Shown in pieces: positions 1 through 7,489 of a stretch of DNA of 64,000 bases (within the stretch, counting starts at the first letter, position 1; the number at the start of each line of letters is the position of its first letter). The position numbers were made by a program, and so were the translations under genes. Below the pieces are notes generated by a model, which was not told the origin of the DNA, did no database searches, and worked only from the letters and a program-made list of their open reading frames with translations. Source of the stretch: CAVSVP01 sp963731125 (GTDB lineage Bacteria > Pseudomonadota > Gammaproteobacteria > Competibacterales > Competibacteraceae); NCBI GenBank assembly GCA_963731125.1, contig CAVSVP010000029.1:1-64000 (forward strand), given 5' to 3'.

Positions 1-2
1 GG

Positions 3-107
3 GATAGCGAGGCTAAGCTGGCTTTAAAGGCTGCACTGGAGGCCCTAAGCTTAGGAATACGCGTGACCATTCCGGGAATGCCAGGCGCGCCAACAGAAAG
101 TCTTTAA
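3..107 (+). CDS. 3' end of an unidentified ORF (partial)
   Basis: An open frame enters from the left edge and stops with TAA at 105-107, giving about 34 residues ending GAPTESL. No start is visible and I do not recognise the family. The helical, Ala/Leu-rich stretch followed by RVTIPGMPG could be a protein C-terminus, but the frame may also be open by chance. Positions 108-299 hold no gene I can support. Confidence 0.22.
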   Translation, partial: DSEAKLALKAALEALSLGIRVTIPGMPGAPTESL

Positions 108-299
108 GACGCCGCATCGGACTACACGACCGAATAAGCCTTTCGATAAACAATCTCCTTCTGTGAATCTTGACGGGAATGCCAAAACATTTTTTACTAA
201 CCAGCTGTTCAAACAATGAACCAACCCTGTCTATCTAGCCGACAAAGGTTATTTTGTTAGCTAACTTGGGAAATCGGAAACATTAAGAGGGAGTCATCT

Positions 300-803
300 A
301 TGGAAGGTTGGTATGTCGTTCACACCAAACCGCGGCAAGAGACCCGGGCGGAAGTGCACTTGCAACGCCAGGGATTTTACTGCTATCTGCCCTACATCAA
401 GCAACAACGCAAGCGTAACCAGAAACGTATTGCCTCCATTGAACCCCTCTTTCCGCGCTATCTATTTGTCCGTTTAAATCTGTCGAGCGATAATATCGCG
501 CCGATTCGCTCAACTCAGGGAGCTATCGGGTTAGTCTGTTTCGGTGGGCAACCCTCTGCCGTTCCCGAGCCTTTTATCACCGCTCTGCAGGATACGACCG
601 GTACCTGCGGATATATTGAGGCAACAGAGGCAGCACCCCTTATCAAGGGTGAGCGGGTTGTGATAGAAACCGGACCCTTGGCAGGGTTAACCGGCGTTTT
701 CCAGGCCGCCACAAGTCATGAGCGGGTCATCATTCTCCTAGAACTATTAGGCAGGGAAAATAAAGTGACTCTCGCCAGAGACACCATTGCCCGGGTAGCC
801 TAG
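300..803 (+). CDS. rfaH: RfaH-type transcription antiterminator (NusG paralog)
   Basis: This 167-residue protein has the NusG/RfaH layout. An N-terminal NGN domain starts WYVVHTKPRQE and contains the hallmark FPRYLFVRL at residues 51-59. A KOW-type C-terminal domain follows from about residue 115 (KGERVVIETGPLAGLTGVF). RfaH loads onto RNA polymerase paused at an ops element and suppresses termination in long cell-surface operons. A GAGGGA ribosome site lies just before the ATG. The gene stands alone, as specialised NusG paralogs usually do. A near-perfect ops sequence at 16013, ahead of the EPS regulator and operon, is the obvious target. The RfaH call rather than housekeeping NusG rests on length, the FPRYLF motif and this context. 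Confidence 0.92.
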   Translation: MEGWYVVHTKPRQETRAEVHLQRQGFYCYLPYIKQQRKRNQKRIASIEPLFPRYLFVRLNLSSDNIAPIRSTQGAIGLVCFGGQPSAVPEPFITALQDTTGTCGYIEATEAAPLIKGERVVIETGPLAGLTGVFQAATSHERVIILLELLGRENKVTLARDTIARVA

Positions 804-934
804 CCGTACGCCGATGCGCCTGCCATTTCCGCGTCAGGCTAGAAGCGGTTAGCTGATTGTTCTACTATTGGCAACAACGGCCCCGCAGTGTTTAATAGCT
901 AATTCGAAATGGTAATGCAAAAGCAGAGCACTTT

Positions 935-1174
935 ATGCAATCAACAGCAAACTCAAGATACCGCAACTCGGACATAGCACCCAGACGGTACCGCTGGACC
1001 ATTGCGGATTATCACAAATTGCGAGATGGCATACTGGATCACAATGTCCGTGTTGAACTGGTCAACGGAGAACTTTAAAATGGAGAATACCGGCACGTCG
1101 ATTACTACCGGAAAGGACGAGTGCCATTGTGGTGGTGCAGCGAAGCGGCTATCGATTTAAGCGAGCTGTTCTAG
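935..1174 (+). pseudogene. Uma2-family endonuclease remnant
   Basis: The ATG at 935 opens a 47-codon frame containing RWTIADYHKLRDGILDH and VRVELVNGEL, which matches the start of Uma2 (DUF820) PD-(D/E)XK proteins, then hits TAA at 1076-1078. A second piece ends IDLSELF with TAG at 1172-1174, matching the usual Uma2 C-terminus. The roughly 120 central codons carrying the catalytic core are missing, so this is an internally deleted pseudogene. Confidence 0.6.
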
Positions 1175-1215
1175 CAGAGAAAAATGCTCTGAAATCGGTA
1201 AATTTTTAAAAAAAG

Positions 1216-1614
1216 ATGATTAGCCGGGCTGGTGATTGGTTCGCTCAGGCGGAACGAGATGTTGAGCAGGCCGTATCGTCTAAACAGGACGAACGTCATG
1301 AGTGGGCTTGTTTTGCCGCGCAACAAGCAGAGGAAAAAGCCATAAAAGCTCTGCATCTTGCGTATGGACAAGAAGCCTGGGGCCATGTGATTGCTCGTCT
1401 GCTGAAGGATCTGCCCACCAAGGTGCCGGCAATTTTAATCGATAAGGCCAGGGTGCTCGATAATTTTTATATCGCAACGCGATATGCGAACGGTCATCCC
1501 GAAGGGCCTCCTTTTGAACATTATGGCTCTATCCAAAGCGAACAGGCTATTAATTATGCCCGTGAGATCCTTGCATTCGTCCGTGCTCAAATGGCCGGAT
1601 CAAAAAACTGTTGA
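1216..1614 (+). CDS. HEPN-domain protein, putative toxin of a HEPN/MNT pair
   Basis: This 132-residue helical protein fits the HEPN family. It begins with the usual WFAQAERDVEQA helix, continues with FAAQQAEEKAIKAL and has an Arg-X4-His motif at R89-H94 (RYANGH), which in HEPN RNases forms the active site. A nucleotidyltransferase gene overlaps its 3' end, the arrangement of HEPN/MNT toxin-antitoxin operons, where the MNT partner neutralises the HEPN RNase by AMP transfer. The reading frame is intact. No clear strong Shine-Dalgarno precedes the ATG. Toxicity is inferred from family and context only. Confidence 0.78.
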   Translation: MISRAGDWFAQAERDVEQAVSSKQDERHEWACFAAQQAEEKAIKALHLAYGQEAWGHVIARLLKDLPTKVPAILIDKARVLDNFYIATRYANGHPEGPPFEHYGSIQSEQAINYAREILAFVRAQMAGSKNC

Positions 1615-1918
1615 CCGTGAAGTTCGCGCGTGGATTGTACAGGAAGCTAGCAGGCATCCAGAGTTGTTGCAGGCAGGTTATTTCGGCTCTTACGCTCGAG
1701 GTGATTGGGGTGTTGGTAGTGATTTAGATTTAATCATTATCATTTCTTCTGCAGACAAGCCTCTGAATGATCGCCCACTAGGGTGGGATCTTAGTCCATT
1801 ACCGGTACCCGCTGAACTGCTAGTGTATACCCTGAAAGAATGGGAACAGCTGCAGCAGACTGGAGGACGCTGGGGAAAAACGCTAGCAACTGAAACTGTC
1901 TGGATTTATCCCGCTTAA
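1556..1918 (+). CDS. minimal nucleotidyltransferase (MNT), putative antitoxin
   Basis: This protein of about 120 residues carries the pol-beta nucleotidyltransferase signature GSYARGDW-GVGSDLDL, with Gly44-Ser45 and metal-binding Asp56 and Asp58. It overlaps the end of the upstream HEPN gene in another frame, implying translational coupling. The ATG at 1556 is my choice. A GTG at 1583 would give 111 residues and less overlap and is also plausible. An ATG at 1484 would overlap the HEPN gene by 131 bases and is unlikely. By analogy with MntA/HepT systems it would AMPylate and silence the HEPN protein. The C-terminus (TVWIYPA) looks complete. Confidence 0.78.
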   Translation: MPVRSLHSSVLKWPDQKTVDREVRAWIVQEASRHPELLQAGYFGSYARGDWGVGSDLDLIIIISSADKPLNDRPLGWDLSPLPVPAELLVYTLKEWEQLQQTGGRWGKTLATETVWIYPA

Positions 1919-2032
1919 AGAGCGTGTATCAGCAGCTAACTGAAAGCATTAGTGTTTGGCATATGTCCTTGCTTAATAATTGTTTTATTTACAAAAAGTT
2001 CAATCAATAAACTATTTCAAATCAGTGACTTA

Positions 2033-2203
2033 CTTTATGGCCGGGAATTGATGCGACCCATCTCACCTGGTGATGCTACCCGCATCCGACGGGAGCTGGG
2101 TTGGCGCTCCCGCTATTTTGACCTGAATACCATCCTGACAACTGCCTGGCAATGGCATCAATCGGTATTTGCTCAGCCTAAGACCAAGCGCAGAGATACC
2201 TAA
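2033..2203 (+). pseudogene. UDP-glucose 4-epimerase (galE) C-terminal remnant with a foreign tail
   Basis: The frame reads GRELMRPISPGDATRIRRELGW, then RYFDLNTILTTAWQWH, which is the conserved C-terminal end of GalE-type epimerases. The preceding 260 or so residues are absent. The last residues, AQPKTKRRDT, do not belong to GalE. The same ten residues and the following untranslated sequence end the shifted frame of the EPS regulator at about 16407-16437. This fragment is therefore a recombinational fusion upstream of the duplicated uxs. Positions 1919-2032 contain nothing I recognise. Confidence 0.6.
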
Positions 2204-2251
2204 AGCTATGCTATAAAACAGCTACCCTCACTCGGCGACAAAGATCTCTCC

Positions 2252-3220
2252 ATGAAAAGTACGTTTCGAAAACGCGTTTTGGTAACCGGCGGTGCCGGCT
2301 TTTTGGGCTCTCACCTCTGCGAACGGCTGCTCAACGAAGGCCATGATGTGCTCTGTGTGGATAATTTTTTCACCGGTGCCAAAGACAATATTCTCCCGCT
2401 GCTGGCTAACCCGCACTTTGAGCTACTGCGCCATGACATCACGTTCTCGCTCTACGTGGAGGTGGATGAAATTTACAACCTGGCCTGCCCCGCCTCGCCT
2501 ATTCATTATCAGTTCGATCCAGTGCAAACCACCAAGACTAGCGTCCACGGGGCGATTAACATGCTGGGGTTGGCCAAGCGCATCCGGACGCGCATCCTGC
2601 AGGCCTCCACCAGTGAAGTTTACGGCGATCCCGAGATACATCCGCAGCGGGAAACCTACTGGGGCCATGTCAACCCTATTGGACCCCGGTCCTGTTACGA
2701 CGAGGGCAAGCGCTGTGCCGAGACGTTGTTTTTTGACTACCACCGCCAGCATGGTCTGGACATCAAGGTAGCGCGCATCTTTAACACCTATGGCCCGCGG
2801 ATGCATCCCTATGACGGGCGGGTGGTTTCCAACTTTATTATGCAGGCGTTGCAAGGCGAGCCGATTACTCTCTACGGGGACGGCAGTCAGACTCGCGCCT
2901 TCTGTTATGTGGATGATCTCATCGAAGGGCTTATTCGGTTGATGGGTAGCCCCAAGGAACTCGCGGGACCCGTCAATCTGGGTAATCCTGGAGAGTTCAC
3001 CATTCGGGAGCTGGCAGAGACCATCCTGGCGCTCACCCACTCCAAGTCCGAGCTGATCTTCAAACCATTGCCTACCGATGATCCCAAACAACGCCAGCCG
3101 GACATCACGTTGGCCAAAGAAAAATTACACTGGCAACCGAAGATCAAACTGGAAGAAGGGCTGAAGCAGACGATTGCCTACTTTGAATCGTTGCTCACGA
3201 AAGGGTTGGCTACGGTTTAG
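2252..3220 (+). CDS. uxs: UDP-glucuronate decarboxylase (UDP-xylose synthase), intact copy
   Basis: This 322-residue extended short-chain dehydrogenase has the N-terminal NAD-binding Gly motif VTGGAGFLGSH (G13-G19), the TSEVYGDP segment and the catalytic YDEGK (Y149, K153) within PRSCYDEGKR, all typical of Uxs1-like enzymes. These convert UDP-glucuronate to UDP-xylose in the cytoplasm. The later GDGSQTRAFCYVDDL stretch is also diagnostic. A second copy at 16573 is cut by an insertion sequence, and two 3' fragments lie at 4475 and 8593. This is therefore the only intact copy in the window. Its upstream region duplicates the tail of the EPS regulator, which suggests it derives from the EPS operon by duplication. 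Confidence 0.92.
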   Translation: MKSTFRKRVLVTGGAGFLGSHLCERLLNEGHDVLCVDNFFTGAKDNILPLLANPHFELLRHDITFSLYVEVDEIYNLACPASPIHYQFDPVQTTKTSVHGAINMLGLAKRIRTRILQASTSEVYGDPEIHPQRETYWGHVNPIGPRSCYDEGKRCAETLFFDYHRQHGLDIKVARIFNTYGPRMHPYDGRVVSNFIMQALQGEPITLYGDGSQTRAFCYVDDLIEGLIRLMGSPKELAGPVNLGNPGEFTIRELAETILALTHSKSELIFKPLPTDDPKQRQPDITLAKEKLHWQPKIKLEEGLKQTIAYFESLLTKGLATV

Positions 3221-3244
3221 CCCGACAGGGAACCGGTTAAGGAA

Positions 3245-3440
3245 CGAGCACTGAGAGAAAGCTTCTTACCAGATACCCAAAAATCGACTGGAAAGGTGCG
3301 ATGAGATCCAGAGACATCGTCGCTTATAATACCTTAATATCGATGCCTACCAGGTCTACTGTATAGGCACCTACAGTCTGGAGTCCATATCTGCGGCCAT
3401 CAAAAAAATGATTTGCTACTTCAGAACCGGACCTGGATAG
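3245..3440 (+). pseudogene. HepT-like (DUF86) toxin 3' remnant
   Basis: The sequence aligns with the C-terminal half of the HepT-like gene at 5587-5967: the RYPKIDWKGA block, a damaged RDIVAYN segment (the His of the RX4HXY motif replaced by Tyr), then DAYQVYCIGTYSLESISAAI in another frame. It lacks a start and is frame-shifted. A closely related piece lies at 11655-11864 and, like this one, sits directly before an RpnA gene, so the two were duplicated together. Confidence 0.55.
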
Positions 3441-3482
3441 CCATTGATGTAAGACTTTACGCTTTAAGCTTCAGATAGCAGC

Positions 3483-4376
3483 ATGAGCCACGACCAGAAC
3501 TTCAAGAATCTGATTCTCGATTATCCGCGACAAGCGCTGGAATTTTTCGCCGCGGCGGAAGCGGAAAATCTACCCTGGGAAACGGCACGGATTACACCGA
3601 TACGCCAAGAGCAGTTGCAGGAGCGATTAGGAGAACGATTTCGCGAACTGGATATTCCGTTGTTGGTAGAATGGCCGGACGGGCAGCGGGCGGCACTAGT
3701 GTTTGTGGTAGAAGAGGAAACCGAACCGGGGCGGTTTTCCATTCACCGGCTTGCCCATTACTGTCTGGATCTAGCCGAACTGCTGGATACCGAGCGGGTA
3801 GTCCCGGTAGTGATTTTCCTGCGCCCCGGGGTGCATCCTTACGAATTACGGTTGGGGGGAGAGCGACAGAGCTATCTGCACTTCCAGTACCTTGCCTGTG
3901 ACCTGTATCAGTGGCCAGCCGAACGGTACCTGGAGAGTGCCAACCTGGTGGCGCGTTTAAACCTGGTCAATATGGCGTATACTGGGGATCAACGGCTTGA
4001 GGTCTACGCCCATGCCCAGGACGGCTTAGCTGGGCTGGAGCCAAACTGGGACAAGCGGCTGAAATACGTTGACTTCATTGACCATTATGCACAGTTGAGT
4101 GAAACCGAATGGCGGCGTTACCAAGACGAATACTTGACGAGTAGTGCGCAGCGGGAGGTGATCATGGGGATGTTGAGCTATAGCCGGCAAGAGGGCCGGC
4201 AAGAGGGCGAGGCTAGAAGCCTGCTGACTTTTTTGGAGGCTCGCTTTGGTCCGATCGATGAGGCCATACGCACGCAGGTGTCGGAGATGGATGTGGCGAC
4301 GCTGGAGGCATTAATAAAACGTGCAGCCAAGGCGAATTCCCTGGAGGCGATGTTTAGTGATAAGCCGGATCATTGA
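3483..4376 (+). CDS. Rpn-family nuclease/putative transposase, family A copy 1
   Basis: This 297-residue protein belongs to the Rpn-like (PD-(D/E)XK) group by overall layout. An N-terminal region starts MSHDQNFKNLILDYPRQALEFF. A beta-rich core includes ALVFVVEEETEPGR and VVPVVIFLRPG, and a linker of RQEG units (two here) leads into a DUF4351-like C-terminus (LLTFLEARFGPIDEAIRTQV). Rpn proteins are recombination-promoting nucleases and some act in phage defence. Inside the gene, GGAGGTGATC directly precedes an ATG at 4164 that would give a 70-residue C-terminal product. Copy 2 (11880) is nearly identical but has six RQEG units. Copy 3 (13277) keeps only the C-terminal part. Family membership is inferred by pattern, and the catalytic residues are not certain. 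Confidence 0.75.
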   Translation: MSHDQNFKNLILDYPRQALEFFAAAEAENLPWETARITPIRQEQLQERLGERFRELDIPLLVEWPDGQRAALVFVVEEETEPGRFSIHRLAHYCLDLAELLDTERVVPVVIFLRPGVHPYELRLGGERQSYLHFQYLACDLYQWPAERYLESANLVARLNLVNMAYTGDQRLEVYAHAQDGLAGLEPNWDKRLKYVDFIDHYAQLSETEWRRYQDEYLTSSAQREVIMGMLSYSRQEGRQEGEARSLLTFLEARFGPIDEAIRTQVSEMDVATLEALIKRAAKANSLEAMFSDKPDH

Positions 4377-4474
4377 AAATAAAATATTATCGGGCGTTCA
4401 GAAGGATTTGTGAAATAGGGACATGACCTTTCCGATATTCTAAAGATCTGGATATTTGGAAACGGTCCTGCTAA

Positions 4475-4553
4475 CCGGATATCACGTTAGCCCAAGAAAT
4501 GTTGGGCTGGGGACTTAAAATCAAGTAGGAAAAGGGAATGAAGCAGACGGTTG
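4475..4553 (+). pseudogene. uxs 3' fragment 1
   Basis: The bases match uxs codons for PDITLAKEKLHWQPKIKLEEG-KQT with about 20% divergence and an in-frame stop, ending near the QTV codons. It lies just before a four-helix-bundle gene, as does the longer fragment at 8593. This suggests uxs and the four-helix-bundle gene were once neighbours. Positions 4377-4474 hold a diverged copy of the sequence that follows the other RpnA genes. Confidence 0.6.
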
Positions 4554-4673
4554 TTTGTTGCGAGCCGTTGACTGCCGAGGCGCTAAAAGGATAACAAGAT
4601 AAAACGCTTTGAGCTTTACGTTTTAAGCGAGGATGGGACGGAGCCGGAAGAAGGCTAAAGGACGCATGACATT

Positions 4674-5036
4674 TTGAAGTTCGAAGAGCTGGAAGTCTGG
4701 AAACGCTCAGCACGGTTGAGCGCTGATATCTATAAAGGTATCCAACAGTTGAAAGATTATGGCTTTCGGGACCAGCTAGGCCGCGCTGGATTATCGGTTC
4801 CCAGTAACATTGCAGAGGGTTTTGAGCGCGAATCCATCCGCGAATGCGTTAACTTTCTCTCCTATGCCAAAGGATCATGTGGTGAGCTCCGTACCCAAAT
4901 TTACATCGGCATTGATATTGGCTATATCGACACACAGCAAGGCCAGCGGTGGATCAAGGAGAGTCTAGAAATTTCTTCTATGCTGGGCGGCCTAATCCGA
5001 ACGAAACGGAAACACTTAGGAGCCGTAAATAAATAA
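4674..5036 (+). CDS. four-helix-bundle protein (S23 rRNA intervening-sequence type), copy 1
   Basis: This 120-residue protein has the family pattern: FEELEVWKRSARLSADIYKG, DYGFRDQLGRAGLSVPSNIAEGFER, then FLSYAKGSCGELRTQI and an ISSMLGGLIRTKRK tail. It starts at TTG 4674. The nearest upstream ATG (4666) opens only a three-codon frame whose TGA overlaps that TTG. These small proteins form homopentameric helical bundles. Their role is unclear, and they often occur beside polysaccharide genes or in intervening sequences. The last residues (GAVNK) come from an 89-bp MITE inserted three codons from the ancestral stop. A near-identical copy lies at 8843 and three fragments elsewhere. Confidence 0.83.
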   Translation: MKFEELEVWKRSARLSADIYKGIQQLKDYGFRDQLGRAGLSVPSNIAEGFERESIRECVNFLSYAKGSCGELRTQIYIGIDIGYIDTQQGQRWIKESLEISSMLGGLIRTKRKHLGAVNK

Positions 5037-5117
5037 CTGTCCAATTTTTGATTCACTGACGCTGCTTATTTAGGTGATCGTGTCAACGGTACCGGACACT
5101 TATTAGTTGACGGCTAC
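5029..5117. mobile_element. 89-bp MITE-like element (type B) with TTA target duplication
   Basis: The left end GGAGCCGTAAATAAATAACT and the inverted right end (complement GTAGCCGTCAACTAATAAGT) form imperfect terminal inverted repeats of about 25 bp. TTA at 5026-5028 is repeated at 5118-5120. Reading across the element restores the ancestral end of the four-helix-bundle gene (cactta then gcaacccaataa). There is no coding capacity. A relative lies at 7016. TNA target duplications are typical of the IS1031 group of IS5, a plausible parent. Confidence 0.65.
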
Positions 5118-5130
5118 TTAGCAACCCAAT

Positions 5131-5214
5131 AAACCTCCTTCCTTGAACCTCGAACCTCGCCCCTCGAACCTCGAACCTCGAACCTCATGCCTCGAACCTC
5201 GCTCCTCGAACCTC
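5131..5214. repeat. GNNCCTC heptamer array 1
   Basis: This is a run of about ten 7-bp units, mostly GAACCTC with GCCCCTC and GCTCCTC variants and a few imperfect units. It follows the restored end of the four-helix-bundle gene and precedes an MNT/HepT operon. Confidence 0.85.
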
Positions 5215-5300
5215 AAACACCAGCTCCCGTCTTAAACTAAGCTATCTGTTGATGCATAATTTTCTGACGTGGTTAGGGTAAACATGCTGAGAGGTGGACA

Positions 5301-5594
5301 ATGACACCAAGAGAAGAAGTGCTCAGCGTATTGCGAGAATACAAACGAGATTACGCTGAAAAATACAACATTCTTGCCATTGGGATCTTCGGATCAATGG
5401 CCCGCGGCGAGGCTGGAGCGGATAGCGATGTGGATATTTGCGTCAAAACGACAACCCCTGATCCTTACAACCTCATGCACATCAGGGAAGATATCGAAAA
5501 TCGTCTGCGGGTACCGGTCGATATTGTTCGGATACGCGAGAAGATGAACCCCGAGCTGAGACAGCGTATCGAACGAGACGCTATCTATGTCTGA
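5301..5594 (+). CDS. minimal nucleotidyltransferase (MntA-like antitoxin)
   Basis: This 97-residue protein carries GIFGSMARGEAGADSDVDI: Gly31-Ser32 and the Asp43/Asp45 pair of the pol-beta nucleotidyltransferase fold. The remainder (LRVPVDIVRIREKMNPELR) is typical of MntA-like antitoxins, which AMPylate a tyrosine of their HepT partner. A purine-rich AGAGGTGGACA segment precedes the ATG. The last codons overlap the start of the HepT-like gene by 8 nt, a standard coupled antitoxin-first operon. The antitoxin is intact while its partner has an in-frame stop. Confidence 0.85.
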   Translation: MTPREEVLSVLREYKRDYAEKYNILAIGIFGSMARGEAGADSDVDICVKTTTPDPYNLMHIREDIENRLRVPVDIVRIREKMNPELRQRIERDAIYV

Positions 5595-5967
5595 CAGAGA
5601 CTTGGTGATTACCATATTGCGGCAGATCAAATAGGCTATTGATACGATCAAGACTCGAACCCGCCACATTCAAAGTCCGAATGACTTTACCGATTCATCC
5701 TCCGGGCGCGAAAAGTTGGATAGCGTCTGCATGCTGTTCATGGCCATCGGCGAAGCTTTGAAAAAAATAGACAAACTCACTGAGCGAAAGCTTTTTGCAC
5801 GATATCCAGAGGTCGATTGGAAAGGTGCAATGGGATTCAGCGACATCATCGCGCATCAGTATTTTGATATCGATGCTGAACAAGTGTATTGGATCTGCAT
5901 ACATTACTTGGAACCCCTGTCTGCCGCTATTGATAGGATGATCGAAAACTTGTCTGAGGATCATTGA
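5587..5967 (+). pseudogene. HepT-like (DUF86) RNase toxin with amber stop at codon 16
   Basis: Translation from ATG 5587 gives MSDRDLVITILRQIK and then TAG at 5632-5634. The frame then stays open to 5967 and reads as a full HepT: AIDTIKTRTRHI, SVCMLFMAIGEALKKI, RYPEVDWKGAMGFSDIIAHQYFDID, EPLSAAIDRMI. In active HepT proteins the motif is Arg-X4-His-X-Tyr. Here the Arg position is Ser (SDIIAHQY), so the RNase centre also looks disabled. A restart at TTG 5716 could give an 83-residue C-terminal piece. The upstream MNT antitoxin is intact. Confidence 0.78.
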
Positions 5968-5987
5968 AAGTAAAACTAACTCACGCC

Positions 5988-6986
5988 ATGTCAATTCCCA
6001 GCAACCCCCATGACCACTTCTTCAAAGAAGTCTTCACCCGTCCAGAGGCAGCAAGCGATTTTCTGCGCCATTACCTGCCGCCACAAGTGGCCGCGCAGCT
6101 GGACCCTACCACGCTAGAGATCTGCAAGGACTCCTTTGTAGACCCGGAGCTGGCCGAGCACCGCTCGGATCTGTTATATCAGGTGCGCTTTCGCGACGGC
6201 GGCACCGGCTATGTCTACGTACTGTTTGAGCACAAGAGCTATCCCGAACCGCTGATTGCGCTGGATCTATTGCGCTATCAACTACGCATCTGGGAACAGT
6301 GGCGCAAGGCTGGTAACAGCGGCCGGTTGCCGGTTATACTGCCGATTGTGGTGTATCATGGCAGGACCGGCTGGTCGATAGCAACCACCTTAGCGGCTCT
6401 GGTAGAAGAGCGGCCGGTGCTGGCACCTTATGTGCCGAATTTTCACTACCTCGTGACCGACCTCACCCGCTACCGGGACGAAGACATCCGCGGGGAGGTG
6501 CATCTGCGCGTAGCGATGTTGTTGTTTAAGTACATCTTTCGCGACGAGCTACGCGAGCGCCTGCCCGAGATCCTGGGGCTACTTGACGAACTGGCGCAAA
6601 AGCGCAGTGGTTTGGAGTATCTGGAAACGGTACTGCGTTATGTCGCACGCGGCACAGACAAACTGCAACCGGATGAGCTACACCAGGCGCTCACCCAGGG
6701 ATTAACCAGAAAAGAGGACATTATGCCAACCATCGCTGAACAGTGGATTCAACAAGGTATTGAACAAGGTATTGAACAAGGTATCCAACAAAGCCTAGGG
6801 GCTGAACGGCAATTGCTCCTGCGGTTGACCCGGCGCCGGTTTGGTGCTGATGTAGCGGAAGCCAGTACGCCCTTGCTGGAGCAAATTGCTGATTTTGCGC
6901 TACTGGAGGAACTCGGCGAAGCGCTATTGGATTGCCCGCAGGGTGAAGATTGGCTGAAGGCACTGACGGCAAAGACTAAAGGGTAG
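5988..6986 (+). CDS. Rpn-family recombination-promoting nuclease, family B copy 1
   Basis: This 332-residue protein starts MSIPSNPHDHFFKEVFTRPE, the classic opening of transposase_31/Rpn proteins. The PD-(D/E)XK core is visible as SDLLYQVRFRDGG followed by VYVLFEHKSYPEPLIALDLL (the E-x-K element), then LPVILPIVVYHG. After about residue 240 comes IMPTIAEQWIQQG with (I/Q)-(Q/E)-QG repeats and a helical C-terminus. ATG 5988 is preferred over an upstream in-frame start because it gives the family N-terminus. Inside the gene, AGAGGACATT precedes ATG 6723, which would give an 87-residue C-terminal protein, the arrangement known for RpnS intragenic antitoxins of E. coli rpn genes. Copies lie at 9404 (frame-shifted) and 14154 (intact). 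Confidence 0.88.
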   Translation: MSIPSNPHDHFFKEVFTRPEAASDFLRHYLPPQVAAQLDPTTLEICKDSFVDPELAEHRSDLLYQVRFRDGGTGYVYVLFEHKSYPEPLIALDLLRYQLRIWEQWRKAGNSGRLPVILPIVVYHGRTGWSIATTLAALVEERPVLAPYVPNFHYLVTDLTRYRDEDIRGEVHLRVAMLLFKYIFRDELRERLPEILGLLDELAQKRSGLEYLETVLRYVARGTDKLQPDELHQALTQGLTRKEDIMPTIAEQWIQQGIEQGIEQGIQQSLGAERQLLLRLTRRRFGADVAEASTPLLEQIADFALLEELGEALLDCPQGEDWLKALTAKTKG

Positions 6987-7015
6987 CGGCACTCCTAACC
7001 CTGTCCTAAAGCTAA

Positions 7016-7114
7016 GGAGCCGTAAATTATTAACTGACCGATAACACCGCTGTGATCGCTTGAAAATGCAGTCTCGACGAACAAAAAAACGGACAGTTAT
7101 TTATTTACAGTTCC
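7016..7114. mobile_element. 99-bp MITE-like element (type B) with TAA target duplication
   Basis: The termini GGAGCCGTAAATTATTAACT and, from the right in complement, GGAACTGTAAATAAATAACT are imperfect inverted repeats. TAA flanks both sides (7013-7015 and 7115-7117). The paralogous junction at about 15150-15165 lacks the element. It has no coding capacity and is related to the element at 5029. Confidence 0.62.
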
Positions 7115-7124
7115 TAAAGTATTC

Positions 7125-7262
7125 ATGGCCATTGCCTCAATAACTAGCAAGGGGTAGGTCACGATGCCTAAATCCGTGCGTCAGCGCTTGGGTAGCATGC
7201 TCAAGAGCAACAAGGCAACCGTGCCTGACCATTTTGACCCAGCGACATTGCTCAAGGCGTAA
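7125..7262 (+). pseudogene. AbrB/MazE-type antitoxin remnant (copy 1, amber and internal deletion)
   Basis: The frame reads MAIASITSKG, TAG at 7155-7157, VTMPKSVRQRLG, then jumps to LKSNKATVPDHFDPATLLKA and TAA. The stop replaces the conserved Gln of SKGQVTIPK. The central strand-forming segment is deleted at exactly the same point as in the copy at 10420. A short stretch resembling the start of a PIN-domain toxin follows (7263-7300). Confidence 0.6.
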
Positions 7263-7338
7263 TCGGGAGACACCGACGTGCCAGTTTGCAACGGAAAAAT
7301 TAATGAGGTTGTATCTGCTGCATGATGGATGGCTGTTT

Positions 7339-7370
7339 CTCGCCCCTCGCCCCTCGCCCCTCGAACCTCG
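7339..7370. repeat. GNNCCTC heptamer array 2 (short)
   Basis: Four to five units, mainly GCCCCTC and one GAACCTC. The 45 bases before it are nearly the same as those before the array at 10638. Confidence 0.75.
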
Positions 7371-7489
7371 TCATTACCTCGGGGACTAGCAAGGGTCAGG
7401 TCACGATTATCTGCACGCCAGTGCTTGAGCATCCGGCAAGGCGGCAAGCTCAAATTCACGGTGGTAGGGGATCATGTGGAAATTGAAGG
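7371..7489 (+). pseudogene. AbrB-type antitoxin remnant (copy 2)
   Basis: It contains ITSGTSKGQVTI, here with the Gln codon CAG intact, then after a frame change IRQGGKLKFTVVGDHVEIEG, the swapped-hairpin core of AbrB-like antitoxins. It lacks a proper start and runs directly into an RpnA fragment. Confidence 0.55.

Noticed and set aside
13..216. 67-residue minus-strand ORF at the left edge
   Set aside because: No family resemblance and no ribosome site. The sequence is better read as non-coding or as the forward fragment ending at 107.
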